Position numbers and translations under genes: made by a program. The notes beneath the pieces are model-generated. The model did no database searches and was not told where the DNA came from. It saw only the letters and a list, made by a program, of their open reading frames with translations. 10,479 nucleotides of DNA from Alcaligenaceae bacterium (GTDB taxonomy: Bacteria > Pseudomonadota > Gammaproteobacteria > Burkholderiales > Burkholderiaceae_B): contig JAAZDZ010000211.1 of assembly GCA_012512545.1 (NCBI GenBank), positions 1 to 10,479 of the forward strand. Direction: 5' to 3'. This document shows, one piece after another, positions 1-7,277 of the stretch (the stretch's first letter is position 1; each line of letters begins with the position of its first letter).

Positions 1-180
1 GTTGCCAAACAGCGCGCCAATTCGGTTGTTGAAGTCGCGCCAGACCTCGTCCAGATCGGGCGGACCTTCGTTGTTCCGTGGACGTTGCGATGAATCATCA
101 TCGTTGCGGCCGCCTTCGTTGCGACCGCCCCGCCCCCAGCCTGGATCATTCAGGTTGAATATTTTCGATATTGAACGCAT
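1..180 (-). CDS. hflK: HflK N-terminus (partial), FtsH-modulating membrane protein
   Basis: Only the first 60 codons are present; the gene runs off the left edge. The reading frame starts at the ATG at 178-180 and begins MRSISKIFNLNDPGWGRGG, followed by a Gly/Asn/Asp/Arg-rich cytoplasmic stretch and then PPDLDEVWRDFNNRI. This is the typical HflK N-terminus: a disordered Gly-rich tail before the transmembrane segment and SPFH/band 7 domain, both of which lie outside the window. In the known family, HflK pairs with HflC in a large inner-membrane cage around the FtsH protease and modulates its activity. No in-frame start lies closer to the conserved NDPGWG motif, so the gene overlaps the last 35 bases of hflX. 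A weak GGGAA lies just upstream of the ATG. The position after hfq and hflX matches the classic hfq–hflX–hflK–hflC order. Confidence 0.9.
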   Translation of the reverse strand, partial: MRSISKIFNLNDPGWGRGGRNEGGRNDDDSSQRPRNNEGPPDLDEVWRDFNNRIGALFGN

Positions 181-1252
181 TGTTTCCCGCGATTTGAGCT
201 GATTCGGCGACCGCGGCACGCAGCCCTTCCAAACCAGTGCGCTGTAAAGCGCTTACAAAAACTCGTGCAATCGTACCATGTTCATCACGTTCGACCCGTG
301 GCTCGTAACCCGCTGCGTCTATTTTGTTGTAGACGAGAATGCTGGGAATCTCGTGGGCACCGATATCGTTCAGAACCTTGTCCACCTCCATGACCTGCTC
401 GTCACGCTGTGGGCTGGCCGCATCCACGACATGCAACAGCAGATCGGCATGGACGGTTTCTTCCAGTGTTGCCCGGAAGGCGGCGATCAGAGTCGGCGGA
501 AGATCCCGGATGAAACCCACGGTATCGGACACCACAATCTGGCCCGCGCCTTCTATCCAGATGCGCCGGGTTGTTGTGTCCAGTGTGGCAAAAAGCTGGT
601 CGGCCGCATAGGCCCCTGCCCTGGTGAGCGCATTGAACAAGGTGGATTTTCCGGCGTTGGTATAGCCGACAAGCGAAACCGCAAACGTGGCACCCCGCGC
701 GCGGGAACGGCGCTGCGTAGCCCGCTGGCGCGGCACTTTGGCCAGGCGTTCGCGCAGAACCTTGACCTTGGCGCCGATCATGCGACGATCCATTTCAAGC
801 TGCGATTCGCCGGGGCCACGCATGCCAATACCCCCCTGCTGCCGTTCCAGGTGAGTCCAGAGACGGGTCAGACGGGTGGACAAATGTTGCAACTGCGCCA
901 GTTCAACCTGCAGCTTGCCTTCATGGCTTTTGGCCCGCAGAGCGAAGATATCGAGAATGAGCGCCACACGATCCACGACACGACGGTTCAGCACTCTTTC
1001 GAGATTGCGCTGCTGCGCAGGCGATAAAGCCTGGTCGAACAGCACCACCTCGGGGTCGGTCGCCTCCACCAGGCGGCCTGCTTCTTCAAGCTTGCCGGAA
1101 CCAATGAAGTGAGCGGCATCAGGCTTGCCGCGCCGGACACGCAGAGTCTCGACAATTTCCGCGCCAGCCCCTTCGGCCAGCATGTGGAATTCTTCGGAAT
1201 GGGCTTCGTAATCGGGTTCGCCCATATCGACCGTGATGATCAGGGCCTTCAT
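146..1252 (-). CDS. hflX: HflX, ribosome-associated GTPase
   Basis: The 368-residue protein has the HflX-specific N-terminal domain (residues 1-180), including the family signature GGIGMRGPGESQLEMDRR at about 140-157. The GTPase domain follows: G1 GYTNAGKS (196-203), G3 DTVGF (243-247), G4 NKID (309-312) and the G5-like SAL (334-336). HflX is known to bind the 50S subunit, to split stalled or hibernating ribosomes after heat stress, and in E. coli to act as an ATP-dependent helicase on rRNA. It is shorter than E. coli HflX (about 426 residues) and ends soon after the G domain, which I believe is normal for this bacterial group. The start is ATG at 1250-1252. No Shine-Dalgarno sequence is visible before it, and a strong hairpin (1264-1303) ends 11 nt upstream, so initiation may be restrained. 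The 3' end overlaps hflK. Confidence 0.97.
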   Translation of the reverse strand: MKALIITVDMGEPDYEAHSEEFHMLAEGAGAEIVETLRVRRGKPDAAHFIGSGKLEEAGRLVEATDPEVVLFDQALSPAQQRNLERVLNRRVVDRVALILDIFALRAKSHEGKLQVELAQLQHLSTRLTRLWTHLERQQGGIGMRGPGESQLEMDRRMIGAKVKVLRERLAKVPRQRATQRRSRARGATFAVSLVGYTNAGKSTLFNALTRAGAYAADQLFATLDTTTRRIWIEGAGQIVVSDTVGFIRDLPPTLIAAFRATLEETVHADLLLHVVDAASPQRDEQVMEVDKVLNDIGAHEIPSILVYNKIDAAGYEPRVERDEHGTIARVFVSALQRTGLEGLRAAVAESAQIAGNNAFNIENIQPE

Positions 1253-1263
1253 GAGCAGTACGA

Positions 1264-1303
1264 CACGCTGCCCATTGCGAAAGAATTCACAATGGGCAGC
1301 GTG
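1264..1303 (-). repeat. Perfect 14-bp inverted repeat (18-bp hairpin) between hfq and hflX
   Basis: The arms 1264-1277 and 1290-1303 are exact reverse complements (minus-strand arm CACGCTGCCCATTG). In the transcript the stem extends inward by one U•G and three Watson-Crick pairs, giving an 18-bp stem closed by UUCU. The foot of the hairpin is 11 nt from the hflX ATG. No T-rich run follows on either strand, so it does not look like an intrinsic terminator. Plausible roles are control of hflX translation, an RNase processing site or 3'-end protection of hfq mRNA; the sequence alone does not decide. Confidence 0.85.
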
Positions 1304-1330
1304 GGATGAATGAGAGTGGTCAATGCGCGC

Positions 1331-1567
1331 TTATTCAGTCGCGGCATCCACTTGGAAATTGACGGGGCGTGAAGGCACGACCGTTGAAATGGCGTGTTTG
1401 TATACCATCTGCGTAACCGTGTTGCGCAGGAGCACGACATACTGGTCAAAGGATTCAACCTGACCTTGCAGTTTGATGCCATTGACGAGGTAAATCGAAA
1501 CGGGCACGTGGTCCTTACGTAAAGCATTGAGAAACGGATCTTGTAATGTCTGCCCTTTATTGCTCAT
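1331..1567 (-). CDS. hfq: Hfq, RNA chaperone
   Basis: This 78-residue protein is almost collinear with E. coli Hfq through the Sm core: [28 protein letters not shown] (Sm1), then [17 protein letters not shown] (Sm2, with the KH pair of the proximal RNA-binding pore). Hfq forms a hexameric ring that binds U-rich sRNA ends on one face and A-rich mRNA on the other, and it promotes sRNA-mRNA pairing. Two things differ from E. coli. The rim patch that reads RRER there is RKDH here (residues 17-20), and the C-terminal tail is very short, ending in the mildly acidic VDAATE. The start is ATG at 1565-1567, with GGAG (1576-1579) 8 nt upstream. A 103-bp gap separates it from hisC and 78 bp from hflX, so it may have its own promoter. 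Confidence 0.99.
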   Translation of the reverse strand: MSNKGQTLQDPFLNALRKDHVPVSIYLVNGIKLQGQVESFDQYVVLLRNTVTQMVYKHAISTVVPSRPVNFQVDAATE

Positions 1568-1670
1568 TGGCGAGGCTCCGGTTATGTTGTTATAAGAAAA
1601 CGGCGTAAACGCTTACTTTACCGGGTTTTCCCCAATATTGCACGCCGCGGCAACATGTGCCTTGTAAATT
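1568..1670 (-). promoter_or_regulatory. hfq upstream region with ribosome binding site and candidate promoter
   Basis: This is the largest untranslated gap in the window. The ribosome binding site GGAG at 1576-1579 is clear. A possible -10 (TATAAC on the minus strand, 1589-1594) is present, but I see no convincing -35 at the right distance. Just upstream lies the imperfect palindrome GTAAACGCTTAC (1605-1616), which has an operator-like form with a central CG. No strong hairpin followed by a T-run was found that would terminate the upstream operon. The promoter is a proposal; the ribosome binding site is well supported. Confidence 0.4.
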
Positions 1671-2750
1671 TTAGTGTGTCTGGCGCGTGAGTTCAGACAA
1701 GGTATTACAAAGCCGCTCGCAATCTTCCGGGGTTCCCACGGTAATACGCAGGAACTGGTCAATGCGCGGTGCCTGAAAATGCCTGACCAATATGCCCTGT
1801 TCCCGCAGGCCGGAAGCCAGTCTGGCCGCATCATGCCCGGGGTGTCTGGCAAATACGAAATTGGCTTTCGAAGGAAGCACCTGGAAACCAATGCTTTCAA
1901 GTTCACGGGTCAGATATTCACGTGTCTGCAGCACTTTCTGCGTACAGGCTTGGAAATAATCGCGATCTTCCATAGCTGCCACGGCGGCGGCAATGGCCAG
2001 TTTGTCCAGGGGGTAGGAGTTGAAGCTGTCCTTCACCCGCAGCAGACCCTCAACGATTTCGCGCGAAGCCACCCCGTAACCGACCCGCATGCCGGCCAGC
2101 GCCCTGGATTTGGAAAACGTGTGAATCACCACAATATTGGGGCAGCGCTCTATCAGGGAGATCGCAGTCCGCGCACCAAAATCCACGTAAGCCTCATCGA
2201 CCACGACTGCGACATCGGGGTTGCCCCTGGCGATGCGCTCTATCTGATCAAGCCCCAGCGCCATGCCGGTAGGCGCATTGGGGTTGGCGAAAATGATGCC
2301 CGCGGGCGGTTCTTCCAGGCCCAGATAATCTTCGGGACGGATGGAGAAATCATCGGCAAGCGGCACAAGCCTGGCGGGAATATCAAACAGCTTGCAATAG
2401 GTTTTGTAGAAGCTGTAGGTGATGTCGGGCATCAGCAAGGGGCGGTCGCCATGGCGGAACAGGGCATTGAACACATGAGCCAGCACTTCATCCGAACCAT
2501 TTCCCGGCATGACCTGCTCCGGCGCCACCCCGTAGTAATCCGCCACCGCATTGCGCAGCACCGTGGATTCGGGATCCGGGTAGAGCCGCAGCGCATCGCT
2601 GGCACCATGGCGTATGGCTTCCAGGGCGCGCGGTGAAGGGCCGTAAGGATGTTCGTTGGTATTGAGCTTGATCAGACGCTCGATTTTCGGCTGCTCGCCG
2701 GGTGTGTAGGGCGTCAGACCGGCAACGTGTTGACTCCAGAAACGACTCAC
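1671..2750 (-). CDS. hisC: Histidinol-phosphate aminotransferase (HisC family)
   Basis: The 359-residue protein is a fold-type I, PLP-dependent aminotransferase. It has the N-terminal substrate-loop motif [12 protein letters not shown] (29-40), NPNAPTG (156-162), DEAYVDF (185-191), the PLP-binding lysine in [15 protein letters not shown] (Lys214) and the C-terminal carboxylate-binding arginine in [10 protein letters not shown] (Arg335). HisC converts imidazole-acetol phosphate and glutamate to histidinol phosphate and 2-oxoglutarate in histidine synthesis; some paralogues also or mainly transaminate aromatic keto acids. The gene starts with GTG (2748-2750), sharing GTGA with the der stop codon, and AAGGA sits just upstream. 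It lies outside a his operon, so it may be a second copy (HisC2-like). Substrate preference cannot be read from the sequence. Confidence 0.93.
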   Translation of the reverse strand: MSRFWSQHVAGLTPYTPGEQPKIERLIKLNTNEHPYGPSPRALEAIRHGASDALRLYPDPESTVLRNAVADYYGVAPEQVMPGNGSDEVLAHVFNALFRHGDRPLLMPDITYSFYKTYCKLFDIPARLVPLADDFSIRPEDYLGLEEPPAGIIFANPNAPTGMALGLDQIERIARGNPDVAVVVDEAYVDFGARTAISLIERCPNIVVIHTFSKSRALAGMRVGYGVASREIVEGLLRVKDSFNSYPLDKLAIAAAVAAMEDRDYFQACTQKVLQTREYLTRELESIGFQVLPSKANFVFARHPGHDAARLASGLREQGILVRHFQAPRIDQFLRITVGTPEDCERLCNTLSELTRQTH

Positions 2751-4195
2751 GATTTTCCTTGCACGTAAGGGTTGTGCGACGATTTGAATTCAATGCGCAA
2801 AGGTGTACCTTCCAGCTGAAATTCGCTGCGGAACCGCGATTCCAGATAGCGCCGGTAGGATTCCGGCACCGCATCCAGACCACTGCCGTGCACCACGACA
2901 AGCGGCGGGTTCTGCCCGCCCTGGTGGGCATAGCGCATCTTGGGGCGGAAAATGCCCTTGCGCGGCGGCGGCTGCTGCTCTACTGCCGCATGCAGGGCGC
3001 GCGTCAGGCGCGGCGTGGAGAGTTTTCGATACGCTGCGGCATGGGCCTCATCGACAGACTTCATCACGGCCTTCAGGCCCTGCCCCTTGAGGGCTGAAAT
3101 ATTATGCACGCGCGCAAACGAGAGAAAACGCAGCTTGCGGTCGAACTCGCGCCGAATCCATTCGCGTTTGTCCGCATCCAGACCGTCCCATTTATTGATG
3201 GCCACCACCAGCGCCCGGCCTGTTTCCAGGATGAAACCCGCAATGTGAGCATCCTGGTCGGAAATTTCCGACTGCGCATCGACCATCAATAACACGACAT
3301 TACAGGCTTCAATGGCCTGCAATGTTTTGATGACGGAGAACTTCTCGATGGTTTCAAACACCTTGCCACGACGGCGCAGGCCGGCCGTGTCGATCAGGGT
3401 GTATGCCTTGTCGCCGCGTTGAAATTCAATTTCGATGGCGTCGCGCGTTGTGCCCGGCATATCGAAGGCGATGACACGCTCTTCGCCGATCAGGGCATTG
3501 ATGAGAGTGGACTTGCCCACATTGGGCCGCCCGACAATGGCCAGCTTGATGCGGTGACGCATCTGGGGCGCCTGCTCTGCCTGGAGCTCGTCTTGAGCAC
3601 CCGCCGTGTCCTCGCCGCCCTCTTCCCCGGGTTCGGCATCATCCCAGTGTTCGGCGGGCGCTTCCTGGGTGTCGTCGTCGGCGTATTCATCCATGAACGA
3701 CAGCGCGTCTTCGATGAGTTCCACCACGCCATCGCCATGCGAGGCCGAAATGGCGCGTGGCTCACCCAGGCCAAGTTCATGGAACTCAGCCAGCGGCGCG
3801 GAGTGCCGCATGCCTTCAGCCTTGTTCACTGCCAGGAAAACCCTCTGGCCCGATTTGCGCAGCAACTGTGCAATTTCGTGATCGTGCGCGTTCACGCCAG
3901 CCCGGGCATCCACCAGAAAGATCACGACATCCGCTTCGGCGATGGCCTGATGCGTCTGGCGCGCCATTTCACGCAGAATGCCGTCCTTTGCGACCGGCTC
4001 AAAGCCGCCGGTATCGACAGCAATAAAAGGATGTTTGCCCATCCTGCCCTCGCCATAGTGCCGGTCGCGGGTCAGCCCCGAGAAATCGGCAACCAGCGCC
4101 GCACGAGAACGCGTGATGCGGTTGAACAACGTGGATTTGCCAACGTTGGCGCGCCCGACCAGCGCGACCACGGGCTTGAAACTGGATTTGCTCAA
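2747..4195 (-). CDS. der: Der (EngA), tandem GTPase for 50S ribosome assembly
   Basis: The 482-residue protein has two GTPase domains in tandem and a C-terminal KH-like domain. Domain 1 has G1 GRANVGKS (14-21), G3 DTGG (61-64) and G4 NKAE (124-127). Domain 2 has GRPNVGKS (222-229), DTAG (269-272), NKWD (334-337) and SALKG (367-371). The KH-like region spans about 380-470. An acidic linker (about 170-213, rich in Asp, Glu and Ala) joins the G domains, as in E. coli. Der binds the 50S subunit and is needed for its late maturation. The start is a TTG codon (4193-4195) sharing TTGA with the bamB stop; no later start keeps the first P-loop intact. The first P-loop has Ala where most Der proteins have Pro. 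The weak start suggests translation coupled to bamB. Confidence 0.98.
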   Translation of the reverse strand: MSKSSFKPVVALVGRANVGKSTLFNRITRSRAALVADFSGLTRDRHYGEGRMGKHPFIAVDTGGFEPVAKDGILREMARQTHQAIAEADVVIFLVDARAGVNAHDHEIAQLLRKSGQRVFLAVNKAEGMRHSAPLAEFHELGLGEPRAISASHGDGVVELIEDALSFMDEYADDDTQEAPAEHWDDAEPGEEGGEDTAGAQDELQAEQAPQMRHRIKLAIVGRPNVGKSTLINALIGEERVIAFDMPGTTRDAIEIEFQRGDKAYTLIDTAGLRRRGKVFETIEKFSVIKTLQAIEACNVVLLMVDAQSEISDQDAHIAGFILETGRALVVAINKWDGLDADKREWIRREFDRKLRFLSFARVHNISALKGQGLKAVMKSVDEAHAAAYRKLSTPRLTRALHAAVEQQPPPRKGIFRPKMRYAHQGGQNPPLVVVHGSGLDAVPESYRRYLESRFRSEFQLEGTPLRIEFKSSHNPYVQGKS

Positions 4196-5346
4196 TTCAC
4201 ACCAACCAGAACAAGGTTGCCATTGCCGGTCTGGACCAGCACGCCAGCCTGCGTGCCCACCAGCGGAGAAAGTACCGCGCCACCGCCAACGTTCAGGCGC
4301 CCCAGCAGGTCGCCATTGCTGCGCGACAGAAAGTGTACGTAGCCTTCAAGGTCGGCCACTGCGACAGCTGCGGGCGTGACGGTCGGGGTAGCCAGCCGCC
4401 GGTTGCGCAGAGCGTCTTGATTCCACACTTGTGAGCCGTCCATTAAATCAATGGCCTGAACGGCATCGCGATGCGTGACTGCGTAACCATAGCGCCCATC
4501 GTTCGTCATGCCGGAATGACTGGAGAAGGGAATATCCCAGGCCGGACGACCGCCCTGGCTGAGATCGAAGCAGCTGATGCGCCCCTGATAGGTGACGCCG
4601 CACAGCAGCGTACCCGCCAGTTGGGGCGCCCCGACCACATCGCTGATGCGTTCGAGGTCGGTGGCGCCGCGTGAAACCGATACGGGCGCTTCCCACTGCA
4701 CGGCCCCGCTGTCGGCGTCAATGATGATGAGCCGCCCGCTGGGCAAGCCGGAAATAATGACGCCATCCAGGGCCAGCATCTGCATGCTGCTCTTGAGCGC
4801 CAGCGCCGGGCCGGGACGTTGAACATCCCAGCGATATTCGCCGGTTTCGGCATCAAACGCCTGAATGCGGTAATCGGTGCTGCGCACCACCACCACGCCA
4901 TCGCCCACCACGGGCGGCACGAAGACGGCGCTGCTGGCGCGCGTGCGCCATTTTTCCGTGCCGCTGTCATCGTAGGCAATGACATGGCCATCGTGGGCCA
5001 CCACGGCCGTTGTCCGGCTATCCGAGCCCGGGCCTGCGGTCAGGGTGACACCGGGACTGGCTCGCCACAACACCCGGCCGGAGATCAGATCGACCTTGGC
5101 CAGGCCATTTGCTGTCGCAGCGTAGACGGCTTCGCCCAGCACAGCAGGCGCGAAACCGTGGCCGCCGCCACTACCTATGGAGGCGGTCCAGCGCACATTG
5201 GCGCCCACCTGGGCTTCATATTGCGTGAGTTCGGCTGGTTCGTAGCGCGGGTCACTGCTTGAGAACATGGAGCAACCGCTTAACGCGAGCAGCCCCAGGG
5301 CCAGAATGGTGTTGCGAAGAACACGGCGAGATACGACTGGCTGCAT
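4192..5346 (-). CDS. bamB: BamB, outer-membrane assembly lipoprotein
   Basis: The 384-residue protein begins with a signal peptide (arginines, then a hydrophobic run) ending in the lipobox LSGC, with the lipidated cysteine at residue 25 followed by Ser, which favours outer-membrane sorting. The rest is a beta-propeller of PQQ-like repeats, each with a G...W/L-type strand: [54 protein letters not shown]. Length is close to E. coli BamB (392). BamB is an accessory subunit of the BAM complex that inserts beta-barrel proteins into the outer membrane. It sits between yfgM and der, a conserved order in proteobacteria. The ATG (5344-5346) is 5 bp after the yfgM stop and is preceded by GGAG at about 10 nt. 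Confidence 0.97.
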   Translation of the reverse strand: MQPVVSRRVLRNTILALGLLALSGCSMFSSSDPRYEPAELTQYEAQVGANVRWTASIGSGGGHGFAPAVLGEAVYAATANGLAKVDLISGRVLWRASPGVTLTAGPGSDSRTTAVVAHDGHVIAYDDSGTEKWRTRASSAVFVPPVVGDGVVVVRSTDYRIQAFDAETGEYRWDVQRPGPALALKSSMQMLALDGVIISGLPSGRLIIIDADSGAVQWEAPVSVSRGATDLERISDVVGAPQLAGTLLCGVTYQGRISCFDLSQGGRPAWDIPFSSHSGMTNDGRYGYAVTHRDAVQAIDLMDGSQVWNQDALRNRRLATPTVTPAAVAVADLEGYVHFLSRSNGDLLGRLNVGGGAVLSPLVGTQAGVLVQTGNGNLVLVGVN

Positions 5347-5351
5347 GGATG

Positions 5352-5987
5352 TCAGGCTCCGGCGATGGCATCGATTTTGAGTTGAACAATTTGGGCGATC
5401 GGATCAAGGCCGAACGCGTTCAGGGCCCGCTGCCATTCGGCGCGGGCCTCTTCGATCTTACCCTGAGCCAGCAGAACATCGCCACGGCGATCAGCGTAAA
5501 GACCTTCAAAGCCGGCTGGCGTTTGAGCCAGTTGCGTCAGAGCCTGATCGTACTGCTGCTGTTCCAGCAGCACACCCGCCAGGCGCAGCCTGGCCAGCGC
5601 CGCCAGGGCCGGTTCCTTGCCACGCGCCGCCAGCCATTGCAATTGCTCGCGCGCCGCATCGAGCTGCCCTTTTTCGGCCAGAGCGGCAGCGGCCACCAGC
5701 GCACCGCGCGAGCTGTAGCCGGAATCGGAGAATTTATCGCGCAAAGTGGCGCTGGCAGCCTGGATACGAGCGACGGAATCATCACCATCCTGAGTGGCGG
5801 CAGCCTGCAGGGCTTCAAAATACCCCATGGCCTGATTGGCCTGATGCCCCTGATACCATTGCCAGCCGCGCCAGCCGACGACCGCAGCGACGATGACAAA
5901 CACCGCCACAGCCACGGTGGTGCCGTGGCGTTCCCACCACGCCCGCAGCGCGTCAAGTTTTTCCTGTTCTTCCAGATCGTATGCCAT
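5352..5987 (-). CDS. yfgM: YfgM-like tetratricopeptide membrane protein
   Basis: This 211-residue protein has a short cytoplasmic N-terminus that opens with the family-typical MAYDLEEQEKLDALRAWWER. One transmembrane helix follows (about 22-41), then an Ala/Gln/Leu-rich helical periplasmic domain with TPR-like repeats. In E. coli YfgM associates with PpiD and the SecYEG translocon, assists secreted proteins and also affects the RcsB stress response. The ATG (5985-5987) directly follows the hisS stop codon (TAAATG), with GAGGA inside the end of hisS as the ribosome binding site. The hisS–yfgM–bamB order is the usual one and supports the assignment despite low sequence conservation in this family. 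Confidence 0.92.
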   Translation of the reverse strand: MAYDLEEQEKLDALRAWWERHGTTVAVAVFVIVAAVVGWRGWQWYQGHQANQAMGYFEALQAAATQDGDDSVARIQAASATLRDKFSDSGYSSRGALVAAAALAEKGQLDAAREQLQWLAARGKEPALAALARLRLAGVLLEQQQYDQALTQLAQTPAGFEGLYADRRGDVLLAQGKIEEARAEWQRALNAFGLDPIAQIVQLKIDAIAGA

Positions 5988-7277
5988 TTACATCCTCGTC
6001 TTGAGTGTTGCCGCGATGGCGTCAAACGCCAGCGTTTCCTGCTGAGCGCGCGTATCGCCTTCCTGCTGGCGCAGCCATTTGACGCTGGCCTGACCTGCAG
6101 CCAGTTCGTCCGGGCCGATGATGAGCGCCACCGAAGCGCCACTGGCATCCGCCCGTTTGAATTGAGACTTGAAACCGGTGGAGCCAGCGTGCACCAGCAC
6201 CCGGTAACCTGCATCGCGCAGGGTTTCAGCCAGCAAGGCGGCGCGGCGCTGCGCTGCCTCGCCCTGGTGAACCACGTAGACGTCGCATTCCGGCTGATCT
6301 TCGACCGCGCCGGACTGCTGCCAGAGATCGAGCAGGCGCTCCATGCCGATGGCAAAGCCCACGGCAGGCGCGGGTTTGCCCCCGAGCAGCTCCAGCAGGC
6401 CGTCGTAACGGCCACCGCCACACACCGTGCCCTGCGCCCCGAGACGGTCAGTAACCCATTCGAACACCGTCAGGTTGTAGTAATCGAGACCGCGCACCAG
6501 ACGGGGGTTAAGCGTGTATTCAATGCCCGCATCTTTCAGCCGGGCGCAAACGCCTTCAAAGTGTGCCAGGGACTCAGGCCCCAGGAACTCGAACAGACGC
6601 GGCGCCTGATTGGCCATGTCCTGCATGGCGGGATTCTTGGTGTCGAGCACGCGCAACGGATTGGTGTGCATGCGTCGCCTGGCCTCTTCATCGAGCACGT
6701 CAATGTGCTTTTCAAGATGTTCCACCAAAGCCTGACGATGCGCGGCGCGTTCCTCTGGCTGGCCCAGCGAATTCAGTTCCAGGCGGATATCCTGCAAGCC
6801 CAGGCGCTTCCAGAGGCGCGCCAGCATGACGATGAGTTCGGCATCGACATCCGGCCCGGCAAAGCCCAGGGCCTCGACGTCGATCTGGTGGAACTGCCGG
6901 TAGCGGCCCCGCTGCGGGCGTTCGTGCCGGAACACCGGCCCCATGCAGTACACGCGCTGAGGGCGCTCGTAGAGCAGATTATGTTCGATGGTGGCCCGCA
7001 CCATGCCGGCGGTGAATTCGGGCCGCATGGTCAGGTGATCGTCGTTCAGGGCATCGCGAAAGGAATACATTTCTTTTTCGACGATGTCGGTGACTTCGCC
7101 GATGCCGCGCGCGAACAGGCGGGTGTGCTCCAGGACGGGCGTGCGCATATTGCGATAACCGTAGGATGCCAGCCAGTCGCGCACAAGGGCTTCGAGCGTT
7201 TCCCATGCCGCACTTTCGTGGGGCAGGATATCCTTCATACCCGTAAGGGCACGTACTTTTTCAAACTGCTGGGTCAT
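5988..7277 (-). CDS. hisS: Histidyl-tRNA synthetase
   Basis: The 429-residue class II aminoacyl-tRNA synthetase charges tRNA-His. Motifs are in order: GMKDILP near the N-terminus (13-19), motif 2 [16 protein letters not shown] (116-131), the histidine-binding motif LVRGLDYY (260-267), the GGGRYDGL loop (287-294) and motif 3 [11 protein letters not shown] (305-315). A C-terminal anticodon-binding domain runs from about 335 to the end. The ATP/His-site loop reads MRPEFTAG (84-91), where E. coli has LRPEGTAG; I recall the Phe form as common in betaproteobacteria. The ATG start (7275-7277) overlaps the ispG stop as ATGA, so translation is probably coupled. Confidence 0.99.
   Translation of the reverse strand: MTQQFEKVRALTGMKDILPHESAAWETLEALVRDWLASYGYRNMRTPVLEHTRLFARGIGEVTDIVEKEMYSFRDALNDDHLTMRPEFTAGMVRATIEHNLLYERPQRVYCMGPVFRHERPQRGRYRQFHQIDVEALGFAGPDVDAELIVMLARLWKRLGLQDIRLELNSLGQPEERAAHRQALVEHLEKHIDVLDEEARRRMHTNPLRVLDTKNPAMQDMANQAPRLFEFLGPESLAHFEGVCARLKDAGIEYTLNPRLVRGLDYYNLTVFEWVTDRLGAQGTVCGGGRYDGLLELLGGKPAPAVGFAIGMERLLDLWQQSGAVEDQPECDVYVVHQGEAAQRRAALLAETLRDAGYRVLVHAGSTGFKSQFKRADASGASVALIIGPDELAAGQASVKWLRQQEGDTRAQQETLAFDAIAATLKTRM

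Noticed and set aside
1264..1303. The hfq–hflX hairpin as an intrinsic terminator for hfq
   Set aside because: No T-rich tract follows the stem on either strand, so the usual rho-independent terminator signature is missing.
1249..1527. A 92-codon minus-strand frame overlapping hfq
   Set aside because: It is an out-of-frame shadow of hfq; only its last few codons next to hflX are of possible interest and are reported separately.
1674..2636. A 320-codon plus-strand frame opposite hisC
   Set aside because: It is antisense to a clear HisC with all catalytic motifs, and its translation is low-complexity and His/Gly/Arg-rich, as antisense shadows usually are.
3419..4342. A 307-codon plus-strand frame opposite der
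   Set aside because: It is the mirror of a well-supported Der reading frame and has no ribosome binding site or recognisable domain.
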